Source: Rhodospirillales bacterium | GTDB lineage: Bacteria; Pseudomonadota; Alphaproteobacteria; Rhodospirillales_A; JACZKS01 | NCBI GenBank assembly: GCA_018648445.1 | Contig: JABGRG010000012.1 | Location: 15,067-54,241 of the forward strand | Direction: 5' to 3' | Length of the DNA stretch: 39,175 nucleotides | Part shown: positions 17,109 to 25,404 of the stretch, piece by piece | Layout: every line of letters begins with the position of its first letter | How positions within the stretch are numbered: position 1 is the stretch's first letter | Translations under genes and position numbers: made by a program | The notes under the pieces: generated by a model | Seen by the model: only the letters and a program-made list of their open reading frames with translations | Told to the model about the DNA's origin: nothing | Database searches by the model: none

Positions 17109-18785
17109 CTACGCCGGAAATTTCTGCAATTTCACACTTGTTCGGCAAAGGTGGTTGCGCGCCCCCGCAACCAACCATTTCGTACTGCCCGGATCCTCTG
17201 GGGATCCGGGCTTTTTCTTGTCTGCACCTGTTTTACCGGCGAAGCCGAGCAAGGTGGCGAGATCGCCGATCAGTTCTATCTGCAGTTGGCCGTCAACAGG
17301 ATGGAGGCGGATTTCATCGACAAGGCTCCTGAGGATTTGTGCCGCCCCTTCTCGGGCCCCATCCTCGTTGAGAGCATCGCGGAGGCTGTTGACCTTTGAG
17401 ACGTAGATGTCGGCAACATTCGGATGGAACCGCACTGGCTCGGGGGCCGGATCGGCCAGTTCATTTTCGAGTTCCGATTTTTTTAACTCCAATTTATTTA
17501 GCCGGCCAAGGAGGGCTGGACTGGCTTGTCCGGCGGCGACAGCATCGACAATATTGTCGATCTGGCGGTTCAGGGCGACCAACCGGTTTTTCGTCCCGTC
17601 ATGGTTGGCCGTGGCCTCTGCTCTTAGACGATTAATTTCCCGTGTGTATTCCCGGACAAAGGCCTTGGTCAATTCCGGCGTCAGCAGCCGTTCCTGCAGT
17701 CCCAGCAACACCGCTTCTTCCAGCCGGTCAAGCCGCACAGTCAGGCGATTATTACATGTTCCCTTGTTGCGACGGGCCGAACAGCCGTAGTAAACGCGAC
17801 TAACGAGAGATATGCCGCCACCGCATTCGGCACACTTGATCAGCCCGGAGAAGAGATGCTTGGGGCGCCTATGTCGCCAGTCAGGGCACAGACCAATATC
17901 GGGTCGGGTCTCACGGCTGCGGGAGGTCTGGAGATCCTGGACCCGGGTCCAACGCGCATCGTCAATAATGCGGAGATCCGGCACGGCCGTGACGACCCAT
18001 TCCCCGGAAGGATTGATCTTGGAAATCCGCTTTCCGGTGGCAGGGTCTTTTCGATAACTGAGCCGGTTCCATATCCGTCTGCCGACGTATAGCTGATTAT
18101 TGAGAATGCCTGTCCCGCGTTTGCGGTTCCCGATGACCGTGGAATGTGTCCAACCTTTGCCGGAAGGGGCAGCAGTGCCCGCCTTGTTGAGGGCGATCGC
18201 AATGGCACGAGGGGATTTGCCATTGGCGTAGTCGTCAAATATTCGCCGAACGATGATAGCCTCGGCCGGATTGATCAATAGGTTCCCCCGTACGCGCTCG
18301 CCATGTTCGTCATGGATCTTCGCAACATCGTACCCATATGAGCGACCGCCTCCGGATTTCCCTTGCAGGATTCTTCCTTCAAGACCACGACGGGTTTTTT
18401 GGGCCAAGTCTTTAAGGAATAGTGCATTCATGGTGCCCTTAAGGCCGACGTGGAGCTCATTGATCTCACCTTCCGACAGGGTGATGATCTGCACGTCTGC
18501 GAAGGACAGTTGTTTGTAGAGGCCGGCGATGTCTTCCTGATCGCGTGACAACCGATCCATCGCCTCCGCGACCAGGATGTCAAAAGCGCCATTGCGCGCA
18601 TCTTCCAGCATCGTCTGATACCCAGGCCGAAGCGTGCTCGCGCCGCTGATGGCGTGATCGGAATAGACCTTGGTTAGAGACCAGCCTTCATTCTTAATCC
18701 GATTACGGCATTGTCGAGCTTGATCCTCTATCGAGGCGTCTCGCTGATTGTCCGAAGAGTAACGTGCGTAAATCGCTGCGCGCAT
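17109..18785 (-). CDS. Large serine recombinase (resolvase/invertase N-domain, recombinase, zinc ribbon)
   Basis: 558 aa, typical of large serine integrases. The resolvase domain starts at once, with nucleophile Ser10 in YARYSSD, a second conserved stretch DRLSRDQEDIAGLY, and then the recombinase domain (about 165-290, YGYDV...NPAEAIIVRRIF). A zinc-binding segment follows (CAECGGG ... GCSARRNKGTCNN, about 315-345), then a coiled-coil-like helical region (about 355-440). The ATG lies 1 nt after the TGA of the upstream tyrosine recombinase (TGACATG), so it is the third gene of one recombinase operon. The last ~25 codons overlap two hairpins seen on the + strand, and the terminal residues (WLVAGARNHLCR) look like translated attachment-site sequence. 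Likely drives integration or excision of the surrounding element. Confidence 0.93.
   Translation of the reverse strand: MRAAIYARYSSDNQRDASIEDQARQCRNRIKNEGWSLTKVYSDHAISGASTLRPGYQTMLEDARNGAFDILVAEAMDRLSRDQEDIAGLYKQLSFADVQIITLSEGEINELHVGLKGTMNALFLKDLAQKTRRGLEGRILQGKSGGGRSYGYDVAKIHDEHGERVRGNLLINPAEAIIVRRIFDDYANGKSPRAIAIALNKAGTAAPSGKGWTHSTVIGNRKRGTGILNNQLYVGRRIWNRLSYRKDPATGKRISKINPSGEWVVTAVPDLRIIDDARWTRVQDLQTSRSRETRPDIGLCPDWRHRRPKHLFSGLIKCAECGGGISLVSRVYYGCSARRNKGTCNNRLTVRLDRLEEAVLLGLQERLLTPELTKAFVREYTREINRLRAEATANHDGTKNRLVALNRQIDNIVDAVAAGQASPALLGRLNKLELKKSELENELADPAPEPVRFHPNVADIYVSKVNSLRDALNEDGAREGAAQILRSLVDEIRLHPVDGQLQIELIGDLATLLGFAGKTGADKKKPGSPEDPGSTKWLVAGARNHLCRTSVKLQKFPA
17152..17173. repeat. 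Inverted repeat containing a tRNA-like CCCCCGCAACCA end (possible att core)
   Basis: TGGTTGCG at 17152-17159 and CGCAACCA at 17166-17173 form perfect 8-bp arms inside the 3' end of the serine recombinase gene. The right part, CCCCCGCAACCA, is the sequence expected at the 3' end of alphaproteobacterial initiator-tRNA genes. No tRNA body precedes it, so it could be an attachment-site remnant or simply a hairpin. Inference only. Confidence 0.35.
17187..17218 (+). terminator. Rho-independent terminator (+ strand reading)
   Basis: Perfect 10-bp arms GCCCGGATCC (17187-17196) and GGATCCGGGC (17202-17211) with a 5-nt loop are followed by TTTTTCTT. Read on the + strand this is a strong intrinsic terminator. 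It lies inside the 3' coding end of the minus-strand recombinase, and would stop transcription coming from the secretion operon, or from a former tRNA, before it runs antisense through the recombinase operon. Confidence 0.75.
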
Positions 18786-18786
18786 G

Positions 18787-19863
18787 TCAGATCTCCAAGG
18801 CTAGGGGTTGGCCTTGGCGGCGGATATCTTTTCGCATCGCGGCCATCGTGGATTGGTAGTGCCGTCCCGCCGTCAGCATTCGGGATTGATCGTAATACTT
18901 CTGTGTCGTCGACAGGCAGTGGTGACCGAGAACCGCCGCTGCCACGCGAACATGTTCGGGATCGTCGATGGCAATGCTGGTCGCCGCGCAGTCCCGGAAC
19001 AGGTGCGGTGTAATAGATTTGCCGAACGCATCGCCGGTTCGTTGTTTCAACTGATGGCGGATTGAGTTGCTGCGTAGAGAGGTCGCCCGCCGGGATATCC
19101 AAAGACTGTCCGATATCGCTTCTCCCAGCAACCGTGGACGGTGTTGCGACAAATATCGATCGAGATATTCGGTCAGGGCCTGCGGCAGGGAGACCTCGAT
19201 GTGCCTCCGGTTCTTCACTTCGTGCGCCTCGAAGATGAGCCAGTATGTCTGACCGATCTTAAACAAATGCCGGCCAATCTCGATGGAGGTGAGATTTTTT
19301 AGGCGGACCGGCCGGGAGGCGAGCAACGAGATGATCAGGCCATCGCGAAACTGAGTGTCGGCGGCGAAGGGGTTGTAGCGACATGTGATGCCTTCGGCCT
19401 CGTTCATGAGATCGAGGCCGAGTTCGAAAAGATCCGAGGCGTGGCGGATCTTGGATGTTTTTTCGCGTTCGGGATGGGCCCTTGCCCAGAGCCGGTTCTT
19501 GACGCCCTTGAGCCAGTTCCAATCCCTTTCCGAGGCGGCTTGCGCCAGGCGCAAGAGATCAAGGATGTAGACGAACGTCGTCAACGACGCCAGTTCGTTC
19601 TGTCGATGGGCAATATAGTCTGCAACCCGCTCGGGCGTGATCCGATCCAGTGGATCGGTATCGGGATCGAGATGTCCGGTGATCGACAACCATTGCAGCC
19701 AGTAGGCATAAGCCTTGCGGGTGTTGTCCTTGGTCGTCAGCGCCCAATGGGCGCCTGAACCACCGCCTTCCAAAATATCGCCGACCTCAATGACGGCTAA
19801 CCAGAGTTCCTGATCGGCCTGGGGCCAGTCTTCAAAGGAACGGGAACGACGGTTAGGTCTCAT
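18787..19863 (-). CDS. Tyrosine recombinase / phage-integrase family (second of trio)
   Basis: 358 aa from the start I prefer: ATG at 19863 has GAGGGA 7-8 nt upstream and overlaps the preceding stop by 11 nt. An earlier ATG at 19884 would give 365 aa but has a poorer ribosome site. In 365-aa numbering the catalytic set is Arg194 (RPVRLKNL), Lys224 (EVKNRR), His294-x-x-Arg297 (TPHLFRD), His321/322 (LGHHCLSTTQKYY) and Tyr330/331. A SAM-like core-binding helical region precedes them (about 45-125). The order and sizes of this gene and the one upstream recall Tn554-type TnpA/TnpB or RIT recombinases. Its stop is separated from the serine recombinase start by one base. Confidence 0.92.
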   Translation of the reverse strand: MRPNRRSRSFEDWPQADQELWLAVIEVGDILEGGGSGAHWALTTKDNTRKAYAYWLQWLSITGHLDPDTDPLDRITPERVADYIAHRQNELASLTTFVYILDLLRLAQAASERDWNWLKGVKNRLWARAHPEREKTSKIRHASDLFELGLDLMNEAEGITCRYNPFAADTQFRDGLIISLLASRPVRLKNLTSIEIGRHLFKIGQTYWLIFEAHEVKNRRHIEVSLPQALTEYLDRYLSQHRPRLLGEAISDSLWISRRATSLRSNSIRHQLKQRTGDAFGKSITPHLFRDCAATSIAIDDPEHVRVAAAVLGHHCLSTTQKYYDQSRMLTAGRHYQSTMAAMRKDIRRQGQPLALEI

Positions 19864-21580
19864 AGTGCAATCCCTCGATGCCATTCTTCAAGGCGGCTTG
19901 TCGGATGTTCAGAATGACGCCGTCGAAGTGACGGCCAGCGGCGCCGTTCTCCATGCCGGCATAGAACCGTATGGTCGTCTCCATGGCGCGGTGACCAAGA
20001 AGTCGGCGTACGACTTCGTAGCCGCCCGGGTTGCGATCGAGATAAACCTTGGCGGCGATATGGCGAAAGAGATGCAGGTTTACGCTCAGTCCCGTCGCCT
20101 TAAACACGTGCCTGGAGACCTGGTCGCCGAACAGCTCACGGGATTTGTGCTTATTGTGCTTACCGGGGAACAGCAATGAACAGGGACCGGGGACGAGGCG
20201 GGGATGAAAGTCCCGAAGATAGAGGTCCAATAGCTCGACGGTCTCCGTCGGCAACTCGAACTCCAAATCCTCCCCGTTCTTTACCTCCGATCCCGGAATG
20301 ACGAGATGAACGATGCCCGACTTGCCCGTTCGCGAGCGCTGGATATGACGGACGATATCTATACCAACGAGGTTCTCTGCCCGGATCGGCGCCATCAGGA
20401 GAAGCTCGACGGCAAGCGCGATCTGCACGGAAACGGCTTCCCGGCGGCGCCCGCGATCATTACGGCGGACGGCATCGACCTGACGCTGGGGAAAGGTTAG
20501 GAGGAGGTCCACGTTCCTCTGATCTTCAAACTGGCGCAAGCGGTCTCGATTTTTTGCGGTCATGCCTTTGATGCAAGGGTCGACTCGACTGCAGAGGTCC
20601 TTCAACGCGTTTAAGTGCTCTTCGTCTACGCCAACCCAGTGACGGGCGAGGGTTTTGATCAGCACGGCGATGCCATGAACCTGGGATGTGGTCTCGCCGC
20701 CCGCACGATCCAGGTAAAACCGCAGCACTGCCTTTGAAGCCTCGATCTCGGTCAAAATGGAAATCGACGTGATGCTCTCAAGTGCCCAACCCTGAAGAAC
20801 CAGCGCAGATGCGGCTTGGCGCAACCGATAGAGCCGGCTCTTGATGGTACGGTGCTTCAGCGGCTTGCGGGGACCCGTGTCATCAAGGATGTCTTTGCCG
20901 GACCAATGCTCGACAAGAGCATGGATCTCGTCGTGGAATGATTGGGGAAACCGGTTCAGCGGGATGGTGTAGGTCCCTTTGTCCCATGGCACCGACAGCT
21001 TGCGCTTTGGCCACTTCGACACCGCGTCGACCAGTTTGTTCCAGGTTCGGATGATATCCTTATGGGTCTTGGCGGGATCGCCAACGAAGCTCTCGTCTAC
21101 TAGAGCGCGCTTGAACCGTTCGGACACGGCTTCGTCGACTGCTTCGGGTTCAATCCCCTGGGCACTGCAATAGTGCATAAGCCTGGAGACGTATCGGGGC
21201 GAACTCCCAGCACCGATCGCACAGTTCCAGAGCTCCTGCCATGCCGTTGTCAGCGGCGCCATGTACGTATGGGTCCCGCGAATACAGCCCGCGTGGCGCA
21301 GCGCAAACAGGACATCGCTTTTGATGTTGGCGATCCGCGGTTTTGTCAGTCCGCATTGTTGGGGGTGGAGCTTCTTGAAGAAGGCGCGGTAGAAGCTGGG
21401 ATCCGCCGGAAGATAGCGCAGATCCTTGCCCATCAGTTTGCCCAGTGAACGGATTGCCGAGCAAACGTTGCGACGGCGCTGCACCTCCAATCCATCGTCC
21501 TTCTGAATGCGCTCGATGACATCCTGCAGCGATAACTGCTCGGCGGTCGTGAACGGATTGCGATCGCTTCCATTAACCAT
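19853..21580 (-). CDS. Large tyrosine recombinase / integrase (first of trio)
   Basis: 575 aa from the ATG at 21580, chosen because GGAGGG lies 4 nt upstream; an in-frame upstream start (21634) would add 18 residues without a better site. The C-terminal catalytic domain has Arg in MAPIRAENLVGID, Lys in SEVKNGEDLEF, HLFRHIAAK, then LLGHRAMETTIRFYAG carrying the second His and the Tyr nucleophile. The long N-terminal part (about 330 residues) is helical and matches the extended DNA-binding half of TnpB-like enzymes. It heads a three-gene operon and overlaps the next gene. The AT-rich region immediately upstream probably holds its promoter. Confidence 0.92.
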   Translation of the reverse strand: MVNGSDRNPFTTAEQLSLQDVIERIQKDDGLEVQRRRNVCSAIRSLGKLMGKDLRYLPADPSFYRAFFKKLHPQQCGLTKPRIANIKSDVLFALRHAGCIRGTHTYMAPLTTAWQELWNCAIGAGSSPRYVSRLMHYCSAQGIEPEAVDEAVSERFKRALVDESFVGDPAKTHKDIIRTWNKLVDAVSKWPKRKLSVPWDKGTYTIPLNRFPQSFHDEIHALVEHWSGKDILDDTGPRKPLKHRTIKSRLYRLRQAASALVLQGWALESITSISILTEIEASKAVLRFYLDRAGGETTSQVHGIAVLIKTLARHWVGVDEEHLNALKDLCSRVDPCIKGMTAKNRDRLRQFEDQRNVDLLLTFPQRQVDAVRRNDRGRRREAVSVQIALAVELLLMAPIRAENLVGIDIVRHIQRSRTGKSGIVHLVIPGSEVKNGEDLEFELPTETVELLDLYLRDFHPRLVPGPCSLLFPGKHNKHKSRELFGDQVSRHVFKATGLSVNLHLFRHIAAKVYLDRNPGGYEVVRRLLGHRAMETTIRFYAGMENGAAGRHFDGVILNIRQAALKNGIEGLHYET

Positions 21581-21757
21581 CTTACCCTCCATAATGTTGA
21601 CTATACACGGACAATATAGGACAAGTGAAGACATAAACTGACAAAAAGAAAATATAATTAAAATACATACAAGTCACACTACGCTTGTTATTTACATAGA
21701 TATTCATTATTACTAAACATATTATTGACATCATTGGACAACAGCGGACATGAATAC
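21581..21757. promoter_or_regulatory. AT-rich control region with two GTCC-N6-GTCC repeat pairs
   Basis: About 177 bp, much more AT-rich than its surroundings, between the HTH gene and the recombinase operon. On the minus strand GTCC-TATATT-GTCC (21609-21622) and GTCC-GCTGTT-GTCC (21736-21749) have identical 10-bp spacing, one DNA turn, and sit near the two borders of the AT-rich stretch. An ACAAG...CTTGT inverted repeat lies between. These look like binding sites for the neighbouring HTH protein or the recombinases, and the region probably includes the operon promoter. The binding role is inferred. Confidence 0.55.
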
Positions 21758-21964
21758 TCACGCATCACGCCGCACCCTGATGAACGCCTGAAGGTCGGGC
21801 TCGCTGATGCGCAACTGTCGACCGATGCGATGGGCGACCAGATCGCCGCTGTCGATCCAGCGACGAACCGTCTTCGTCGAGACCTGAAGGTGTTCAGCCG
21901 TCTTACTGATGGTCAGCAGGGTGGGGATGGCGGCCTTGAGCATGTGGATGGGGTCAGCCGTCAT
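21758..21964 (-). CDS. Excisionase-like helix-turn-helix DNA-binding protein
   Basis: 68 aa from the ATG at 21964 (AAGAAG about 7 nt upstream). A longer open frame to 22156 exists but its N-terminal part is low-complexity and unlike the family. The body is a MerR/excisionase-type winged helix: LLTISKTAEHLQVSTKTVRRW (about 17-37) followed by IDSGDLVAHRIGRQLRI, the wing, and a short C-terminal helix. Such proteins act as directionality factors or repressors of integrases. Its position just upstream of the recombinase trio, beside the GTCC repeats, fits that role. Confidence 0.85.
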   Translation of the reverse strand: MTADPIHMLKAAIPTLLTISKTAEHLQVSTKTVRRWIDSGDLVAHRIGRQLRISEPDLQAFIRVRRDA

Positions 21965-22209
21965 GGCGTCTTCTTTCATCGGTGGGAATGGGGTCGGCGT
22001 GTGCAGAAGGAGAAACGGACCGCGTCGATGACTGATCGGCAGCAAGGCTGTTCCGGGCTGCCTGGCGGGCGAGAAGGTGGACAAGGTCGGCCAGAGCCTG
22101 ATCGGGCCTAACAGATTTGGACCTGCTGCCATGCCGGATTTGCAAGATGCGTTCATTCGTTCGTCGAGGGTGACAATTCATGAACGCGAGTGTGACTGAA
22201 TATTGAGTG
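21965..22209. other. Intergenic gap between HTH gene and hypothetical gene
   Basis: 245 bp. The minus-strand frame of the HTH gene stays open to 22156 but shows no family similarity. No RNA gene or T-tailed hairpin is visible. A pair of related TG(A/T)CAATTC motifs occurs at about 22170-22215. Confidence 0.4.
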
Positions 22210-22854
22210 TCAATTCTCGGGGGGTTTTGACACTTTTTTCACTTTTTCGACTAAATCTATTAGCAGACGTTCTCCCGCATTGTGACCGTATTTTCGACAA
22301 TCCCAGACGCTGTCGTAGACTTTTTTTGCGACTTCGTTCTTACCCCTCCCCGCCATTAAGGACTTTCGATAATTTATTATCGCTTTGGCATAGTCACGAT
22401 CGTCGCGATCGCTGAAGAAATAGCCGTGTTGGCTCAGGGCTCGAGCTACCTTCTGAGCTGCTTCTCTGAGTTTCGTCCCAGAATTCATGAACAAAGAAAC
22501 TACCGCTGCCGCGTGCCCGCGAAATGCCGCATCATCGTTCGAAACAGGCCTACGACCATGCGGAACGTCTTGTGTGCGGCGCTCAAGGATTGGGTTTCGT
22601 CGACCCTCGTCCGCATCACCTAAAGCACCAATCATAGAACGGATCGGATGACGTATCTGCGCCTCAAACCCTTCGGCTCGAAGGAAGTCTTGAATCGCCA
22701 TGAGGGCGGCAACAATGCCTTCCCGTTCAAAGTTTACATTGCCCTCATTGAAGGACACTGTTTTGAACATTGTTACGGCAGCCTCGAGCCGTTCGCGGAG
22801 TTCTTGCAGGCGGGCCTCATGAGAACGGAGCTTTTGCAGTCGTGATTCGGTCAT
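22210..22854 (-). CDS. Hypothetical protein, coiled-coil N-terminus
   Basis: 214 aa, family not recognised. Residues 1-35 are strongly helical and charged (LQKLRSHEARLQELRERLEA), probably a coiled coil. The middle contains a basic, Arg-rich linker (about 75-105), and the C-terminal half (about 115-210) is helical with several Lys/Arg and one Cys. No signal peptide or membrane segment. It is the most upstream gene of the block that includes the HTH and recombinase genes, all on the minus strand, so it is probably cargo or an accessory factor of the integrated element. A function cannot be assigned. Confidence 0.7.
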   Translation of the reverse strand: MTESRLQKLRSHEARLQELRERLEAAVTMFKTVSFNEGNVNFEREGIVAALMAIQDFLRAEGFEAQIRHPIRSMIGALGDADEGRRNPILERRTQDVPHGRRPVSNDDAAFRGHAAAVVSLFMNSGTKLREAAQKVARALSQHGYFFSDRDDRDYAKAIINYRKSLMAGRGKNEVAKKVYDSVWDCRKYGHNAGERLLIDLVEKVKKVSKPPEN

Positions 22855-22965
22855 TCTGATACCCCGATTTGCCCCCCGCCACTTGACGTGACCCCTGGAC
22901 GCTTCTCACAGGAACGTATCAAACGGGTACTTCCGCATTAAATCCGATAACTTCAGCTTTGCAAA
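22855..22965. other. Intergenic stretch left of the IS1182-type element
   Basis: 111 bp containing the upstream region of the hypothetical gene (weak GGGG before its ATG) and nothing else I can name. The IS inserted at its right end. Confidence 0.4.
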
Positions 22966-24562
22966 GGATTGTGTTGCAAAACTCGATTTTCAGCGGATTT
23001 TCTGTGTCCGCTTATAGTAATAGCGGACATTTTCTCTCCCGCTTTCGGCTGATGCCGATGCGGGGGTTTGTTTTCTGGTTTGTTGTTTCGGTTTTTCACA
23101 TGGTTTTCAGCCTGTCACCGGGATGGGTGGCGGTCTGCTGACGTATCGCGCCAGTTTACGAAGGTTTTGTGCGGTGGCGGTTAGCAGCACCTCGTCACGG
23201 GCGCCGCTCAGTCCGCGTAGCCTGAGCCGATCCAGTTTGAATATGTTTTTCATGTGGGCGAAGGCCATTTCCACCTTCTTGCGCTCGTCGCTCATGATCT
23301 TGAAAGCCTTCGTTTTGGTTAACGCCCGGGCATGGTCACGGGCATCTTCATTGATGTCGCGCGGAACTTTACGGAACGGGGTGTTGGGACAACACTGTTT
23401 CTTCCGCGGACAGGGGCGACAATCTTTGGTCTTAGCCAGATAACGAAGGGTGTCTTCATGAACATTGCCCGTCGTCTTTAGAATGTTGCCACGTGGGCAG
23501 CTATATACGTCACGATCCTCGTCATATGTGAAGTCGGCGCGGGAGAAGGTGCCGTCCGTGCGCTTGCTCTTGTCCCAGACGGGAACATGTGGATCAATGC
23601 CACAGTCAATGAGAGCCTTCAGGGTCTTGCTCGATCCATAAGCCGTATCGGCGGCAAGGCGTTTGGGTTTGAGGCCAAAGTTATTGATCACGCGCTGGAC
23701 CATTGATACGCAGACCCGGTTCTCCTCAATACGATTGGCACGAGTGCCCTCGGCACCAACGATGACGCCCAACTTATTGTCGATCAGATAATTAGCGTCA
23801 TAGACGAAGACCGGCCGGACCTTCTGCTTTTTAGTTGCCCAGGTGGCTTGTGGATCGGTTAAGGAGATGGCCTTGGGCGTCTTCGCCCGTTTGCTGCCCT
23901 TGGCCTCGTTCGGCTCATCTCGATCGAGTGCATTCAGATACTCCGTAACCGCCCGCGACGCCTCCTTGTCATCAGGCCAGTCGATCGGTTCGTCGCCGGG
24001 GGTTCGCTTGATCTGATCGACATCGGCCCTGATATAACTGGCATCGACCGAGAGCGATTGGCCTCCGACCAGCCCTTCCGAGATGCAAGCACCAACAACC
24101 GTCTCGAACACCTGACGAAAAACATCAGGCTCGCGGAACCGCTCATGACGGGCACGGGAGAATACCGAGTGATCGGGGATGGTGTCTTCAACATCCAAAC
24201 GGCAAAACCAGCGATAGGCCAGATTAACCTGAACCTCCGAGCACAGTTGGCGTTCCGAACGAATGACGAAGACATAGCCGATGATCAGCATTCGTATCAT
24301 CAGTTCCGGGTCAATCGAAGGACGTCCGGTATGACTGTAATAAGGTTCCAGTTCTCCGCGCAGCCAACTCAGATCAAGGACCGCGTCGATCCGGCGCACC
24401 AGATGATCGGAAGGAACGGCATCATCAAGGCAGAAGTTATAGAAAAACCGATCCTGAGAACTCTCCAACCGACCCATCATCGTACCGTCCTCCTGAATAT
24501 CTTCAGGAAAATGGAATCACAAATTCAAGGGGCGATCAAGGTCGAGTTTTGCAACAGAATCC
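22966..24562 (-). mobile_element. IS1182-type insertion sequence, complete
   Basis: A single transposase gene lies between related ends. Left GGATTGTGTTGCAAAACTCGA (22966-22986) matches the reverse complement of 24542-24562 (GGATTCTGTTGCAAAACTCGA) with one mismatch over 21 bp. CAAAGGA occurs at 22962-22968 and again at 24562-24568, overlapping the ends, so it may include a target duplication. Inside the left end an inverted repeat TGTCCGCT...AGCGGACA spans 23005-23029. The element appears intact. The sequence around it contains other IS debris. Confidence 0.85.
23107..24480 (-). CDS. IS1182-family transposase
   Basis: 457 aa, full length for the family. The N-terminus (LDDAVPSDHLVRRIDAVLDL) and following GRPSIDPELMIRMLIIGYV are the characteristic DUF772-type domain. 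The DDE catalytic domain follows, with SVDASYIRADVD, the conserved DTAYGSS segment after KPKRLAAD, and the C-terminal KVEMAFAHMKNIFKLDRLRLRGL. A Cys-rich stretch (DCRPCPRKKQCCPN) is also typical. The ATG has AGGAGG about 8-10 nt upstream. No frameshift or internal stop, so it is probably functional. Confidence 0.95.
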   Translation of the reverse strand: MMGRLESSQDRFFYNFCLDDAVPSDHLVRRIDAVLDLSWLRGELEPYYSHTGRPSIDPELMIRMLIIGYVFVIRSERQLCSEVQVNLAYRWFCRLDVEDTIPDHSVFSRARHERFREPDVFRQVFETVVGACISEGLVGGQSLSVDASYIRADVDQIKRTPGDEPIDWPDDKEASRAVTEYLNALDRDEPNEAKGSKRAKTPKAISLTDPQATWATKKQKVRPVFVYDANYLIDNKLGVIVGAEGTRANRIEENRVCVSMVQRVINNFGLKPKRLAADTAYGSSKTLKALIDCGIDPHVPVWDKSKRTDGTFSRADFTYDEDRDVYSCPRGNILKTTGNVHEDTLRYLAKTKDCRPCPRKKQCCPNTPFRKVPRDINEDARDHARALTKTKAFKIMSDERKKVEMAFAHMKNIFKLDRLRLRGLSGARDEVLLTATAQNLRKLARYVSRPPPIPVTG

Positions 24563-24568
24563 AAAGGA

Positions 24569-24865
24569 AAGCGGACCTTTTTGTAATCTCCTTTTTTCTT
24601 CTGCATTTGACCCAGATGTATGGACCGGCTGCCTTTCGCAATAGGATATTTGCAGGATATCGGAAGTCGCTGGTATGTATCCGGCCTGTTTGATCGGCTT
24701 GCGGGCCGTGGCCATGAAGGGAATAGGCACGCGCCTTGGTCTCATTGGCGGACAGGTTGGCCCATGAAGCTTGGGCAACCATTAGGGTCATCAGACTTTG
24801 GGTGCGTTTCTTGATCCGTTCCATGTAGTCATCTCAATCGCGAACTGTGACGAGGCTTTCGCGGT
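24569..24865. other. Gap between IS1182 end and IS110 remnant, with a weak minus-strand ORF
   Basis: 297 bp. A minus-strand frame starting at 24824 (MERIKKRTQSLMTLMVAQAS) runs through and into the IS1182 right end, so at most its first ~60 codons are original. It lies downstream of the IS110 remnant on the same strand and could be part of that element's 3' region or another relic. I do not recognise it. Confidence 0.35.
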
Positions 24866-25404
24866 TTAAACCGCAGTCACCTCAATTCGGCTAGCATCAA
24901 ATGCCTTGGAGTTCCTCAGAGCACTCCAGGCGATACGCGCAAGTTTGTTTGCCAAGGCTGCGGCCAGCTTGTTCTTGTGCATTCGTTGTGACGCCTGCTC
25001 AAGCCATGGCCCGAAGCTGAAGCGCTCCCAATTTTGGGGCCGCATCAGAATGATGTGAGCGGCCTGCACGAAGAGAGTTCGCAGATATCGGCTGCCCCGT
25101 TTTGAGATGCGCCCCAGAATTGGTTTGCCGCCCGTGCTGTATTGCCGGGGGACCAGACCGAGCCAGGCACCAAAATCGCGACCTCTCTCAAACGCCTCGC
25201 CCGTGCCGATTGCCGCCACCATGGCCGTCGATATAATCGGGCCGATGCCAGGGATGGTCATCAGGCGCAGACAATTGGCTTCGCACTCGCTGATTGTCTC
25301 GATTTCATTCGTGATGCCTTCAATGCGTTCGTCCAGACAGAGCCAGTCTTCGTAAAGCCCGACGATGATATCGCTCATGCGCGGCGATATCTCATCCTCG
25401 CGGT
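24866..25404 (-). pseudogene. IS110-family transposase, 5'-truncated remnant
   Basis: About 179 codons of the C-terminal half. The first recognisable residues are REDEISPRM, just ahead of the ATG at 25378. The Transposase_20 domain is present (RLMTIPGIGPIISTAMVAAI and then RISKRGSRYLRTL with the conserved Ser), but the N-terminal DEDD catalytic domain is missing. The upstream edge abuts, in another frame, a histidine-kinase relic. A full IS110 transposase is about 310-400 aa, so this is dead. No clear IS ends are seen, as usual for this family. Confidence 0.85.

Noticed and set aside
17152..17173. A complete tRNA gene near 17100-17173
   Set aside because: Only the 3' acceptor-like end is present. 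No anticodon arm, D-arm or 5' acceptor strand pairs upstream.
17109..21580. Classical RIT (recombinase in trio) element
   Set aside because: RIT trios are three tyrosine recombinases. The third gene here has a resolvase-type Ser10 domain, so the label would be wrong.
21609..21749. CRISPR-like array from the repeated GGACA motifs
   Set aside because: Only short 4-6 bp motifs, two pairs, no spacers of constant length and no cas genes.
24525..24824. 99-aa protein gene on the minus strand
   Set aside because: Its last third is the IS1182 right end, so the product as read is a chimera. The remaining part is not recognised; kept only as a gap note.
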